DNA of 64,000 nt from Oscillospiraceae bacterium (GTDB taxonomy: Bacteria > Bacillota > Clostridia > Oscillospirales > Acutalibacteraceae), in assembly GCA_015066175.1 (NCBI GenBank), contig SVOW01000011.1, positions 50,111 to 114,110 of the forward strand, in the 5' to 3' direction. The notes beneath the pieces are model-generated. The model made no database searches, was not told the DNA's origin, and saw nothing but the letters and a program-made list of their open reading frames with translations. The translations under genes and the position numbers were made by a program. Positions 41,162-49,947 of the stretch are shown piece after piece. Position 1 is the first letter of the stretch; each line of letters begins with the position of its first letter.

Positions 41162-42382
41162 ATGAATGTAGAAAAATTTCCCAAACAAGCCGCACCCAAT
41201 ATTTTTGATCATTGCGGTAGAAGTGAGTCAACCAGAAAATGTGATAGGTCGAATCAAGAAATACATCCGGAACGCTCACACTTAAACTACAACTTAGCTG
41301 CGGCGATTCAACCAAAGAACCCAATTGAATATCTGAATCAAAGATTAAGTGAAATTTATGTCCACGGAAATGCAAGTGTAGCATTTGCATCATGGACTAT
41401 TACAGCACCTAAAACTCTAAAAAGCGAGGAAGAGGCCGAATTCTTTAAACACGCCTACGATCGCCTTGTTCAGATTTACGGTAAGAAAAATGTTATTTCG
41501 TCGTTCGTGCATCTTGACGAAAGATCTCCACACATGCACTTCTGTTTTGTTCCAATAACAGAAGGTAAACACGGAGAAAAACTCTGCGCCAAAATCGTCA
41601 TAGATAGAAAATCTCTCAATAAAATGCACCCTGATATGGAAAAATATGTTTCTGAAAAATTAGGACATCATGTCGATATTCTGACTGGTGCAACAAGAGA
41701 AGGTAATCTTGCCATGAAAGATTACAAAAGAAAAAAGGCACTTGAGGATATACAAAAAGCCGAAGAAAAAGCCGCTGAGATTATTCAAGAGGCAGAAGCA
41801 TATAAGGAATCCGCAAAAAAAGAAGCTGAAAAAATTGTTTCAGAAGCAATCGAAGTCGCAGAAGAAAAAGTTAAAGATTATGAAATGGTTTCAGCAGCTT
41901 ACGAAAGCAAAAAGGAATTTATTGAGAAGTTTGAGAATTCAATCGAACAAGATGAGGAAATCTACGGTGTAGAGGAGCATGAGCCTACTCCTGATGACCC
42001 TGAACATTATTTTAAAGTCCCTGCAGACATATGGTATCGTCAGAAAGTCAGCAAAGATATGGTTGAAATTTACAGAGAGTCTCAGAATGAAGCGATACAA
42101 TATGCAGACAAACTTGTTGAGTACGAACAAAGAAACAGAAAACTTATCAGTGAAAACATTACTCTCAGCGAGAAACTTGAACAAGCAAAAACAGAAAAAG
42201 AGAATCACGAAAAATGGATAATCAAATTCAAAACAGCACTCAGAAAACTTGCAGAGAGAATACCGAATTTTAAAAAGATTTTTAAAGAAGTTGCCGAAGA
42301 AGTAGACGCCGAAGAAAAGGCAGCAAAAGAACATAATCGCTATGTTGGCGAACGTGATTTTCGTACAGACCCCGAGCATTAA
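41162..42382 (+). CDS. MobV (Pre/Mob) family relaxase
   Basis: 406 residues. The N-terminal relaxase domain has RSHLNYNL, a long helix region, and the metal/active site motif HLDERSPHMHF (about residues 118-128) typical of MobV. The C-terminal half is coiled coil with a basic end. It should nick at oriT and lead the DNA strand into a conjugative apparatus supplied in trans; no mating-pair genes are present. The SD AAAGGA is 11-12 bases upstream of the ATG. Confidence 0.92.
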   Translation: MNVEKFPKQAAPNIFDHCGRSESTRKCDRSNQEIHPERSHLNYNLAAAIQPKNPIEYLNQRLSEIYVHGNASVAFASWTITAPKTLKSEEEAEFFKHAYDRLVQIYGKKNVISSFVHLDERSPHMHFCFVPITEGKHGEKLCAKIVIDRKSLNKMHPDMEKYVSEKLGHHVDILTGATREGNLAMKDYKRKKALEDIQKAEEKAAEIIQEAEAYKESAKKEAEKIVSEAIEVAEEKVKDYEMVSAAYESKKEFIEKFENSIEQDEEIYGVEEHEPTPDDPEHYFKVPADIWYRQKVSKDMVEIYRESQNEAIQYADKLVEYEQRNRKLISENITLSEKLEQAKTEKENHEKWIIKFKTALRKLAERIPNFKKIFKEVAEEVDAEEKAAKEHNRYVGERDFRTDPEH

Positions 42383-42534
42383 TGCTCACCCAAACCAGAG
42401 GATAGACGGGAAAGGTTTGATCCACCCGTAAAAATTTTATTATAAACGAAGCTTTGCTTCAAGGATGAACACGAAGATAATCCCGAAAGGGTTTATAGAG
42501 TCCTCGAAAAATATATTTTGTGAGGATATACATA

Positions 42535-42678
42535 ATGTTTATTCCCGAAAGTTTCAGCCCTGAAGAAAAGGCTGATTTCACCGTGTTTATAAATTTCATG
42601 CTTGAAAAACTGGAAAAATACAGTGATAAAATACAAGAGGATAACAAGAATCCTGATAATCAGGCCTTGACACCCTGA
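42535..42678 (+). CDS. Small acidic protein between relaxase and recombinase
   Basis: 47 residues (MFIPESFSPEEKADF start), helical and acidic. The ATG follows GAGGA by eight bases. The gap 42383-42742 holds only this ORF. Such small ORFs are common next to MobV/serine recombinase pairs. Function unknown. Confidence 0.55.
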   Translation: MFIPESFSPEEKADFTVFINFMLEKLEKYSDKIQEDNKNPDNQALTP

Positions 42679-42742
42679 TAAAATTACGTTATATTTTAAA
42701 TAGTTTGACCGATAATTACCGTTAGTAGTATGGAGGTTCTTT

Positions 42743-44407
42743 ATGAAACAGATAAAATGTTATATGTATACCCGTGTGTCAACTGCCGTACAGGTTGAAG
42801 GTTTCAGCCTTGATGCACAAAGGGACAGAATAATGCGTTATGCCGACGGCAATGATTTCAAAATTGTAGGTGAATACTGTGATGCGGGAAAATCGGGCAA
42901 AAACATGGCAGGTCGTCCGCAATTCAAACAGATGCTTGACGATATTGAAAGCGGCAAGGATGAAGTTGAGTTTGTTCTTGTGTTCAAACTTTCCCGTTTC
43001 GGAAGAAATGCCGCAGATGTTCTTACATCCCTTCAGTTTATGCAAACCTATGGTGTAAATCTGATTTGCGTTGACGACTCCATTGACAGTTCAAAAGATA
43101 GCGGAAAGCTTATTATTTCAGTGCTTTCCGCTGTTGCGGAAATAGAAAGAGAAAACATTCTCGTTCAGACTATGGAGGGCCGTCGCAGAAAAGCCGAAGA
43201 AGGCAAATGGAACGGCGGTTTTGCTCCATACGGGTATGAGCTTATCAAAGGTGAACTTCATATTGTCGAAGACGAAGCTGAGTTAATCCGTCTCATTTTC
43301 AAACAGTTCATAACAACAAATATGGGCATTAACGGTGTGGCAAAATGGCTTAACGATCAGGGTTATAAGAAAAAACTCCGTCAGAACAATAAACTGGAAG
43401 GATTTACAACGCATTTCGTTAAAGGTGTTCTTGATAACCCGGTGTACTACGGAATGATTGCTTTCGGAAGACGGAAAACCGAGAAAATAAAAGGAACAGT
43501 AAATGAAACCCATGTTGTTAAAAGTGATGATTATATCTTGCAAAAAGGCATACATGAGGCTATAATAACAGAGGAAGAATGGAAAGTTGCTCGTGCCAAG
43601 AGAGAACGCACAGGCGGTAGAAATGAAAAGAAATTTTCTCTGGATCATGCTCATATTTTATCAGGACTGATAAAATGTCCTGTATGTGGAGCAGGTCTGA
43701 CAGCTAACTTTTCAAGGAAGCACAGCAAGGATAAATATGAACGCTTTTATTATCATTGTAAGCATTCACGTTTTCTTCCAAATGGTCAGAAATGCAACTA
43801 TAAGAAAAACTGGGTGCAAGAGGATGTAAATGCTGCAGTAGAAAGAGTGATTTACTCGCTTGTTACTAACCCGGATTTTGAAAAAGCGATGAAATCAGAA
43901 ATCGGAGAAAGTCTTGACATAACTAATCTTGAAAACGAGATAAAAAATCTCCGAACACAGCTTCGCCGAAAAGAATCAAATAAAAATTCTCTCATGCTAC
44001 AGATTGATAGTCTTAACCCTGATGATGCTCATTATCGTAAAAAATATGAAGATATGAATATCAGACTTGATTCATTTTATGAAGATATTGAATCTCTGGA
44101 ATATCAGATTGACGAAGCCGAAACAAGGCTTGAAAATATACAACAACAAAAAATCAATGGCGAAACGGTTTACAATTACTTGATTTTCTTTGAAAAATAT
44201 TACTCTCAATTCAGCGAAGAAGAAAAGAAAGAGTTTATGAATGTACTGATTGAGAAAATCGAAATTTTTGAAGAAAAGCAAGAGAACGGACTGTTTCTCA
44301 AAAGCATCAAATTCAGATTTCCCATATATTTCAACAGTGGATATGTCAGGGAGTTGTGTTTGACCGAAAAAAGTACAGTTGAATGTATAGTTCTTCTTGA
44401 AAGGTGA
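42743..44407 (+). CDS. Large serine recombinase (TnpX/TndX-like)
   Basis: 554 residues. Resolvase domain with the catalytic Ser in YTRVSTAVQVEGFSLDAQ (Ser13) and FKLSRFGRNAADVL, a Recombinase domain (about 165-270), a zinc-ribbon (CPVCGAGL ... HCKHSRFLPNGQKC, about 313-353) and a coiled coil (about 390-475). It integrates and excises the element by site-specific recombination. The gene ends five bases before the next gene's start, so the element's right end must be at or close to 44407. Confidence 0.95.
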   Translation: MKQIKCYMYTRVSTAVQVEGFSLDAQRDRIMRYADGNDFKIVGEYCDAGKSGKNMAGRPQFKQMLDDIESGKDEVEFVLVFKLSRFGRNAADVLTSLQFMQTYGVNLICVDDSIDSSKDSGKLIISVLSAVAEIERENILVQTMEGRRRKAEEGKWNGGFAPYGYELIKGELHIVEDEAELIRLIFKQFITTNMGINGVAKWLNDQGYKKKLRQNNKLEGFTTHFVKGVLDNPVYYGMIAFGRRKTEKIKGTVNETHVVKSDDYILQKGIHEAIITEEEWKVARAKRERTGGRNEKKFSLDHAHILSGLIKCPVCGAGLTANFSRKHSKDKYERFYYHCKHSRFLPNGQKCNYKKNWVQEDVNAAVERVIYSLVTNPDFEKAMKSEIGESLDITNLENEIKNLRTQLRRKESNKNSLMLQIDSLNPDDAHYRKKYEDMNIRLDSFYEDIESLEYQIDEAETRLENIQQQKINGETVYNYLIFFEKYYSQFSEEEKKEFMNVLIEKIEIFEEKQENGLFLKSIKFRFPIYFNSGYVRELCLTEKSTVECIVLLER

Positions 44408-44412
44408 TAGTT

Positions 44413-46383
44413 ATGAAAAAATTTATTGCACTGACACTTTCTTTTATAATGATGTTTTCGATTTTCTGTATGCCTGTAAATGCTGCGGCTGAAAACAAGC
44501 AGGTGCCTGCTTTTGTCGATTTTTTTGAAAAAACTTTTGGTGATATTATCAGCGTGTGCACAAGATATTTCAATTCAGTTTTTGACACAGATGCTGAAAC
44601 TGTACCTGCTCCTGTAATCCGTGAAGAAAACTATGAAGTTTATGATGGTGAAATTGACTTTGCACCTGAAATGATTCTTGAAGCAGAAACCTGGGTTTGC
44701 AATGAAATCACTTTTGAAAGTGAAAAAACTTATGCTGACCCTTTCAATGATGTTGATGTTGATTTAATTCTTTACGGCAACGGAAAAAAATATACAATTC
44801 CCGGTTTCTGGTATGGAGAAAATGTGTGGAAAATCCGTTTTGTCTGCCCTGAAGCAGGTGAGTGGTATTTTGAAACTGTGTGTACAGATGAAAGTAACTC
44901 ATCACTTCATAATAAAACAGGCAAAGTAAATTGTAAAAAATATTCAGGCGACCTTGATATTTATAAACATGGTTTTATTACAACACGTTACGGCGAAAAA
45001 TATTTTACATACGATGACGGCACACCTTTCTTTTACCTTGGAGACACTCACTGGAGTTTAGGTGAAGAAACTGTTGATATGGTAAAAACAATCTGTGAAA
45101 AAAGAGTTTCTCAGGGCTTTACAGTGATTCAGAGCGAGCCTATCGGTGCTGCGTTTGATTTCGGAGACGGTATTGCAGCAAACGATATTCAGGGACTTGC
45201 AGTCTACGATGAAAAATTCAGTATTATTGCTGAAAATGGTCTTGTGCATGCGAATGCAGAGTTTTTCTTCCCATATTCTATGGAGTTGATTATCCGTAAC
45301 TTCGGCGGAGTTGAAGATGACGGCGAAATGACAGAAGGTGTAAAAACTTATCTTGAAAAAATTTCCCGTTATTGGGTTGCACGTTACTCCGCTTATCCCG
45401 TTTTGTGGACTCTGGGTCAGGAAGTTGACAACGATTTTTACTGGAGTGAAACAAATCACGTCGAGTGGAGTTATATAAATAATCCCTACAAACTTGTGGC
45501 AGATTATATTGCAAAATATGACCCATACACCCATCCGCTGACTGCTCATCAGGAAAACACAGGTGAAACAGCTGCTTACGGCAACGGAGAAGGTGCACCT
45601 GATGATTGTAAAGTTTATCACAAAGGTGCAATGCCGTCTTGTTTCAGAGATGTGGCTTCTCACGATTTCTATGCAGCACAGTGGACACCATCAAAGACAG
45701 GTCAGATTGACTTTAATATTGTGAAAGATTTCTGGTATAATTCTCAGGGTAAACCTGTTGTGAATTACGAAGGGCAGTATTGTTATCTGTGGACAAAAAA
45801 TTTCGGTGCAAGAATGCAGGGCTGGACAGCTTATCTTAACGGAATGTATGGTTACGGATGGGGCGGCCATGACACATGGAGTTATCTTAACATTTACGAT
45901 GAAGAAAATGATTCTTCTGACGGCGTAGACACAATTACTTCAGAAGAAAAGAAAAATGCAACATGGCAGGATTCTCTGGAATATGCAAGTTCATATCAGT
46001 CAGGATATATGAAAACATTCCTTGAAACTACAGAGTGGTACAATCTTATTCCAAGGTTTGGTAACAAAGCTTATTTCAACCCTTGTCTTGGTGTTTACTA
46101 TTCTTGTGCAAGCAACGAAGATAACACAGAAATCGTGATTTATTTCTACTCTTTCACAGATGAAAATGTGGCAGAAAAAGATAATACAATATCTTACGGC
46201 GGATTTAAAACCGGTACTGTGGGAAATCTTATTCCCGATGAAAAATATACTCTGCAGTGGTTTGACCCGATAAACGGTGAATTTCTTTATGAAGAAGAAT
46301 TTACTGCTTCGAGTTTTGGTACATACTATATCGGCGAAAGGCCTGATGATACAGATATGGCTCTTGTAATCAGAAAAGGTTAA
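44413..46383 (+). CDS. Secreted DUF5060/DUF4038 (apiosidase-like, GH140-type) protein
   Basis: 656 residues. Signal peptide (about 1-24, ending VNAAA). A DUF5060-like beta domain (about 75-175, with WVCNEITFESEKTYADPFND split as WVCNEITFESEK and YADPFND) precedes a DUF4038-type TIM barrel (GTPFFYLGDTHWSL, VLWTLGQEVDND, KPVVNYEGQYCYLW). Glu in LGQEVD and NYEGQ are the likely acid/base and nucleophile. The substrate is probably a branched plant or host glycan, not assignable here. The SD (AAAGGTGAT) lies within the last codons of the serine recombinase, so the mobile element directly abuts this gene. Confidence 0.85.
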   Translation: MKKFIALTLSFIMMFSIFCMPVNAAAENKQVPAFVDFFEKTFGDIISVCTRYFNSVFDTDAETVPAPVIREENYEVYDGEIDFAPEMILEAETWVCNEITFESEKTYADPFNDVDVDLILYGNGKKYTIPGFWYGENVWKIRFVCPEAGEWYFETVCTDESNSSLHNKTGKVNCKKYSGDLDIYKHGFITTRYGEKYFTYDDGTPFFYLGDTHWSLGEETVDMVKTICEKRVSQGFTVIQSEPIGAAFDFGDGIAANDIQGLAVYDEKFSIIAENGLVHANAEFFFPYSMELIIRNFGGVEDDGEMTEGVKTYLEKISRYWVARYSAYPVLWTLGQEVDNDFYWSETNHVEWSYINNPYKLVADYIAKYDPYTHPLTAHQENTGETAAYGNGEGAPDDCKVYHKGAMPSCFRDVASHDFYAAQWTPSKTGQIDFNIVKDFWYNSQGKPVVNYEGQYCYLWTKNFGARMQGWTAYLNGMYGYGWGGHDTWSYLNIYDEENDSSDGVDTITSEEKKNATWQDSLEYASSYQSGYMKTFLETTEWYNLIPRFGNKAYFNPCLGVYYSCASNEDNTEIVIYFYSFTDENVAEKDNTISYGGFKTGTVGNLIPDEKYTLQWFDPINGEFLYEEEFTASSFGTYYIGERPDDTDMALVIRKG

Positions 46384-46434
46384 ATAATATTCAGAGATAT
46401 AAAAAAGCTTTAATTTAATTTTATATTTAATCTA

Positions 46435-46462
46435 TTGACAAAAACAGAGCCCAAAGTATAAA
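46435..46462 (+). promoter_or_regulatory. Promoter of the GT2/GtrA pair
   Basis: TTGACA at 46435-46440, a 16-base spacer, TATAAA at 46457-46462. Confidence 0.65.
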
Positions 46463-46503
46463 ATACTCTTATATTCACTATTTTAAAAAAAGGTGCTGAA
46501 AAA

Positions 46504-47451
46504 ATGTCTGTAAAACATTCTTTGGTTATCCCGTGCTTTAACGAGGAAGGAAATGTAGAAATTTTCCTTAATTGTGCAAAAGAAGCAATGAAGGGATATA
46601 CTGACAGTTACGAACTTATCTTTGTTAATGATGGTAGCCGCGATAAAACAGGCGAAGTTCTGAAAAGATTATTCAATGAAAACAAAGATGTTAAAATAAA
46701 AATAATAAATTTTTCAAGAAACTTCGGCAAAGAAGCTGCAATGTATGCAGGCCTTAATGCATCCTGCGGAGAATACACCACAATTATCGATGCCGATATG
46801 CAGCAGAGGCCTGAAGTTGCCGTGCAGATGGGCAGAATACTTGATGAAAATCCGGATTATGATATGGTTGCTGCCTTTCAGGAAAAAAGAAAAGACGGAA
46901 AACTTCTCAGTAAAATCAAAACCTCTTTCTATTCTGTGATAAACAAAGTCAGCGAGGTTCATTTTATTGAAGATGCAAGCGATTTCAGAACCATGAGAAA
47001 AAATGTTGTGAAATCAATTATTGAACTTACTGAATACCATCGTTTTTCAAAAGGTATTTTTTCATGGATAGGTTATAATGTTTGCTCTATTCCTTATGAA
47101 GTTATGGAACGTGAAAGCGGAGAAACAAAATGGTCTGTAAAAAAACTTATAAAATATGCTCTTGACGGAATTATGGCATATACAGACCTTCCGTTGAAAT
47201 TACCTTTATATTTCGGAATCGGTACGATGGTGCTTGATGTGCTTTTGTTTGTTGCACTTATGATTGCACAATTCGGCTTTGATGCAAACTGCACTGCAGG
47301 GTTCCTTGCCTGCCTTATGGTTTTCCTTTTTTCGATAATTTCAGTTTTTATCGGCATTGCAGGAACATACATCGGCAAAATTCATACTCAGGTCAAGAAC
47401 AGACCTGTATATATAGCGAAAGAGATTTTAACTTATGAAGAAAATTTGTGA
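46504..47451 (+). CDS. GT2 family glycosyltransferase (GtrB/polyprenyl-phosphate type)
   Basis: 315 residues. N-terminal GT-A domain with VIPCFNEEGNVE, FVNDGSRDKT and the DXD-type IIDADMQQRPE. Two membrane helices at the C-terminus (about 237-300) are as in GtrB/DPM1-like enzymes. It should load a sugar onto undecaprenyl phosphate at the inner face. The partner GtrA-like flippase overlaps it by 17 bases. Confidence 0.92.
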   Translation: MSVKHSLVIPCFNEEGNVEIFLNCAKEAMKGYTDSYELIFVNDGSRDKTGEVLKRLFNENKDVKIKIINFSRNFGKEAAMYAGLNASCGEYTTIIDADMQQRPEVAVQMGRILDENPDYDMVAAFQEKRKDGKLLSKIKTSFYSVINKVSEVHFIEDASDFRTMRKNVVKSIIELTEYHRFSKGIFSWIGYNVCSIPYEVMERESGETKWSVKKLIKYALDGIMAYTDLPLKLPLYFGIGTMVLDVLLFVALMIAQFGFDANCTAGFLACLMVFLFSIISVFIGIAGTYIGKIHTQVKNRPVYIAKEILTYEENL

Positions 47452-47908
47452 TTTGATTATTAAATACAAAGAACTTATTCTTTATGTATTTTTCGGTGCA
47501 CTCACAACACTTGTAAACTTTGCGGCGTTCAAATTTTTTAATGTTGTTCTGGGAGAAGAACGCTACCTTGTTTCAAACGTAATTGCATGGTTTGTTTCTG
47601 TTGTGTTTGCATACATTACAAACAAGTTGTTTGTTTTTGAAAGCCGTACATGGCAGCCGAAAGAAATCGGCAAAGAGATTTTTTCTTTTTTCACAGCAAG
47701 AGTGTTTTCTTTTGTAATCGAAGAAATCGGTTTGTATGTGCTTGTTGATTTGCTGACATTTGACAGATATAGAATTGACATCTTTGGTTTTGTGCTTGGC
47801 GGGAAAATGGTTTCAAAAATCATTCTTGCAGTTATAGTTGTCATTCTCAACTATTTCTTTTCAAAACTTGTTGTGTTCAGAAAGAAAAACAAAGAAACTG
47901 AAGAATAA
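47435..47908 (+). CDS. GtrA family membrane protein
   Basis: 157 residues with four membrane helices. The family pattern is ALTTLVNFAAFKFFN, NVIAWFVSVVFAYITNKLFVF and LNYFFSKLVVFRKK. It probably flips the undecaprenyl-linked sugar made by the preceding enzyme for cell-surface glycan modification. The start overlaps the upstream gene, so translation is coupled. Confidence 0.92.
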   Translation: MKKICDLIIKYKELILYVFFGALTTLVNFAAFKFFNVVLGEERYLVSNVIAWFVSVVFAYITNKLFVFESRTWQPKEIGKEIFSFFTARVFSFVIEEIGLYVLVDLLTFDRYRIDIFGFVLGGKMVSKIILAVIVVILNYFFSKLVVFRKKNKETEE

Positions 47909-47914
47909 AAATTT

Positions 47915-47948
47915 TACCCTTGCAGAGATTTTCTGCAAGGGTATTTTT
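47915..47948 (+). terminator. Rho-independent terminator
   Basis: A 12-bp perfect stem (47915-47926 with 47932-47943), short loop and T5 tail, after the GtrA-like gene. Confidence 0.9.
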
Positions 47949-47996
47949 ATGGAAAGTTCAATTGACTTTTTATTCAGACTTATAGAATATGGCAAT

Positions 47997-48011
47997 GGAG
48001 TTCGAATCTCC
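47997..48011 (+). other. tRNA T-arm-like fragment
   Basis: GGAGTTCGAATCTCC is identical to the T-arm of the tRNA-Lys 70 bases away but lies on the opposite strand. No full tRNA can be folded around it. It may be the scar of a tRNA 3' end or of an integration event. Confidence 0.4.
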
Positions 48012-48031
48012 TCGAAGTATAAGACAAAAAG

Positions 48032-48064
48032 AAAAACGGCAACCGCAAAAGCGATTACCGTTTT
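48032..48064 (-). terminator. Terminator of tRNA-Lys
   Basis: A 14-bp stem (48032-48046 with 48051-48064). The two mismatches on the plus strand become G-U pairs on the minus strand, and the minus-strand tail is T-rich, so it serves the tRNA. Confidence 0.75.
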
Positions 48065-48066
48065 CT

Positions 48067-48142
48067 TGGTGATCCATCGGAGATTCGAACTCCGGACACC
48101 TTGATTAAAAGTCAAGTGCTCTGCCGGCTGAGCTAATGGATC
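48067..48142 (-). tRNA. tRNA-Lys (anticodon UUU)
   Basis: 76 bases including an encoded CCA. Acceptor GATCCAT pairs with ATGGATC, the D-arm contains AGCTCAGCCGGCAGAGC, the anticodon loop is CTTTTAA with anticodon TTT, and the T-arm is CCGGAGTTCGAATCTCCG. All arms fold. Confidence 0.97.
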
Positions 48143-48299
48143 ACGTGTTTGTGCTGAACACCTTGATATTATATAGTGTTTTTTTGAATCTGTCAAGAGA
48201 TTTTTTTAAAAAAAATTTGTTTTGCTCATTTTTTATCTTTTTAACATATTTTATGCTGTTTGAGAGAAACTATTTATGAGTTTTTTAGGAGGTTTGGGT

Positions 48300-48971
48300 A
48301 TGGTAACAGTACTTATCAGAACTTTTATTATTTATTTTGTAGTTGTAGCAGCCGTCAGACTGATGGGCAAAAGGCAGGTAGGACAGCTTCAGCCTACTGA
48401 ACTTGTGGTAACAATGATTCTTTCTGAAATAGCATCATCTTCTGTGGACGATACTTCAAAATCTCTTGTCAATTCAATTACAGGTGTGGCGATGCTTGTT
48501 TTATTGGAAATGTTTTTTGCCTTTGTTTCACTCAAAAGCGGAAAATTCCGACGAGCAGTTGAGGGTAATGCAATTTACGTTATAAAAGAAGGCAAACTTG
48601 ATATAAATGCACTGAAGAAAATCCGTTTTTCCATAGATGACCTTATGGAATCTTTAAGACAGAAAGATGTTTTTGATGTTTCTGATGTTGAGTACGCAGT
48701 TGTGGAAACAAACGGCTCCTTGAGTATAATGCTCAAGGCAGATAAAATTCCGCTGACACTGAATACTTTCGGCAGAAAAGCAGAAGAAAAAGGTGTGCCT
48801 GTTGTTGTTGTGGCAGACGGCAGATATATTTATTCAAACTTTGATGTTTGTAAAACATCGAAATCACAAATCAACAAAATTCTCGGGCAAGAAAAAACTG
48901 ATGTTGCCGATGTTATGCTTATGACGCTTGATAAAAGCGGAAATAAGTTTATTATTCCACGAAAGCAATAA
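48300..48971 (+). CDS. DUF421 / YetF-family membrane protein
   Basis: 223 residues. Three N-terminal hydrophobic segments with the family motif RLMGKRQVGQLQPTELVVTMILSE (given in parts: RLMGKRQVGQLQ, PTELVVTMILSE), then two soluble repeats ending in GNKFIIPRK. YetF-type proteins form membrane-anchored oligomers associated with spores or stress; a precise role is not established. The ATG at 48300 lies seven bases after AGGAGG; a longer start at 48276 overlaps that SD. Confidence 0.9.
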   Translation: MVTVLIRTFIIYFVVVAAVRLMGKRQVGQLQPTELVVTMILSEIASSSVDDTSKSLVNSITGVAMLVLLEMFFAFVSLKSGKFRRAVEGNAIYVIKEGKLDINALKKIRFSIDDLMESLRQKDVFDVSDVEYAVVETNGSLSIMLKADKIPLTLNTFGRKAEEKGVPVVVVADGRYIYSNFDVCKTSKSQINKILGQEKTDVADVMLMTLDKSGNKFIIPRKQ

Positions 48972-49186
48972 ACATTTAATTTTTTTCTTAAAAAGACATT
49001 TTTCAGATTATATGGTTGAATCTCTGAGTGAGAAAATAATGATGTATGCTTGGAATTTTTTGTGAAAAATTATGGTTAATCAACCGATTTGACGGTTTAT
49101 CAGTACTTTTAAAATCCTATAAAGAAGTTTAGCACGATTTTCGGCAGATATATATTTTTTATAATTATTTTACAATAAATATTAAG

Positions 49187-49215
49187 TTGATTTTTGCAAG
49201 AATTTGTGATAGAAT
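49187..49215 (+). promoter_or_regulatory. Candidate capsule operon promoter
   Basis: TTGATT at 49187-49192, a 17-base spacer, TAGAAT at 49210-49215. It is about 40 bases upstream of the first capsule gene. The 48972-49186 stretch upstream is AT-rich with no gene. Confidence 0.6.
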
Positions 49216-49256
49216 AGATAAGGCGTATTATGTTTAACTGAAAGGAAGATATATTA

Positions 49257-49943
49257 ATGACCGGAAAAAGACTTATAACATCTTTGATACAGCTTCTGCC
49301 GTTGATTCTGGTGGTGACTGTAATTTTTGGTGCAGTTGGTGGTTACATCAACTATTTTGTTCTTGAACATGAGTATACTGCAACTACAACCTTCTATGTT
49401 ATGGAACCTGTTCAGGAAAACGATGGCGATAATAACTCTATAATTACATATTATGAGAAACTGGCACTGGACTACAGTGAAATTGCGATGAGCAGAAGGG
49501 TTACAATGACTACGGCTAAAAACCTCGGTCTTGACGGACTTTCAGAATATGAAATAAAAGTAGCACCTGTTGATGAAACACGTGTTATGGAGCTTACAGT
49601 TACCGGTCATGACATCGAAATGGTAAAAGAAATTGCCGATGAAATGGTAGATGTTTTTACTGATGTTGTTAAGGAAACAATCAGAGCAGAAAACGTAAAT
49701 GTTATTGACTATGCGTATGTTACAAGGACAGGCCCTATGAGAATGCAGAACACAATCCTTATTGCTCTTGCAGGTGCTGTGCTTGTGGTTGGTCTTATCG
49801 TCCTTAAAGAATTTACAGATACAACTCTTCGCACTGCAGAAGAAGTCGAAACAGTTTTTGATTTGCCTGTTCTTGCTCAGGTTAACAGAATCAAGAGCAC
49901 ACAGTCTTCAAAATCAAAAAATCTAAATAAGAAAGGAGTCTGA
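49257..49943 (+). CDS. Polysaccharide chain-length regulator / BY-kinase activator (Wzz, CapA/YveK type)
   Basis: 228 residues. Two membrane helices (about 12-34 and 163-182) flank an extracellular domain beginning EYTATTTFYVMEP, the usual Wzz topology in Firmicutes. The cytosolic C-terminus (RIKSTQSSKSKNL) is expected to dock and activate the kinase encoded next, which starts four bases after the stop. First gene of the capsule operon. SD AAAGGA. Confidence 0.92.
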   Translation: MTGKRLITSLIQLLPLILVVTVIFGAVGGYINYFVLEHEYTATTTFYVMEPVQENDGDNNSIITYYEKLALDYSEIAMSRRVTMTTAKNLGLDGLSEYEIKVAPVDETRVMELTVTGHDIEMVKEIADEMVDVFTDVVKETIRAENVNVIDYAYVTRTGPMRMQNTILIALAGAVLVVGLIVLKEFTDTTLRTAEEVETVFDLPVLAQVNRIKSTQSSKSKNLNKKGV

Positions 49944-49947
49944 AACC

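Larger units (their letters stand above)
35280..44410. mobile_element. Integrative mobilizable element carrying tet (borders approximate)
   Basis: Contains a large serine recombinase at the right edge, a MobV relaxase, a putative oriT, resistance cargo and gene scars, but no type IV secretion genes. The right border is close to 44407. The left border is not resolved: it may be just after rlmD (about 35280) or near 36600, where the methyltransferase is disrupted. The tet segment (about 36660-40480) looks like a nested, separately acquired cargo block. Confidence 0.7.
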
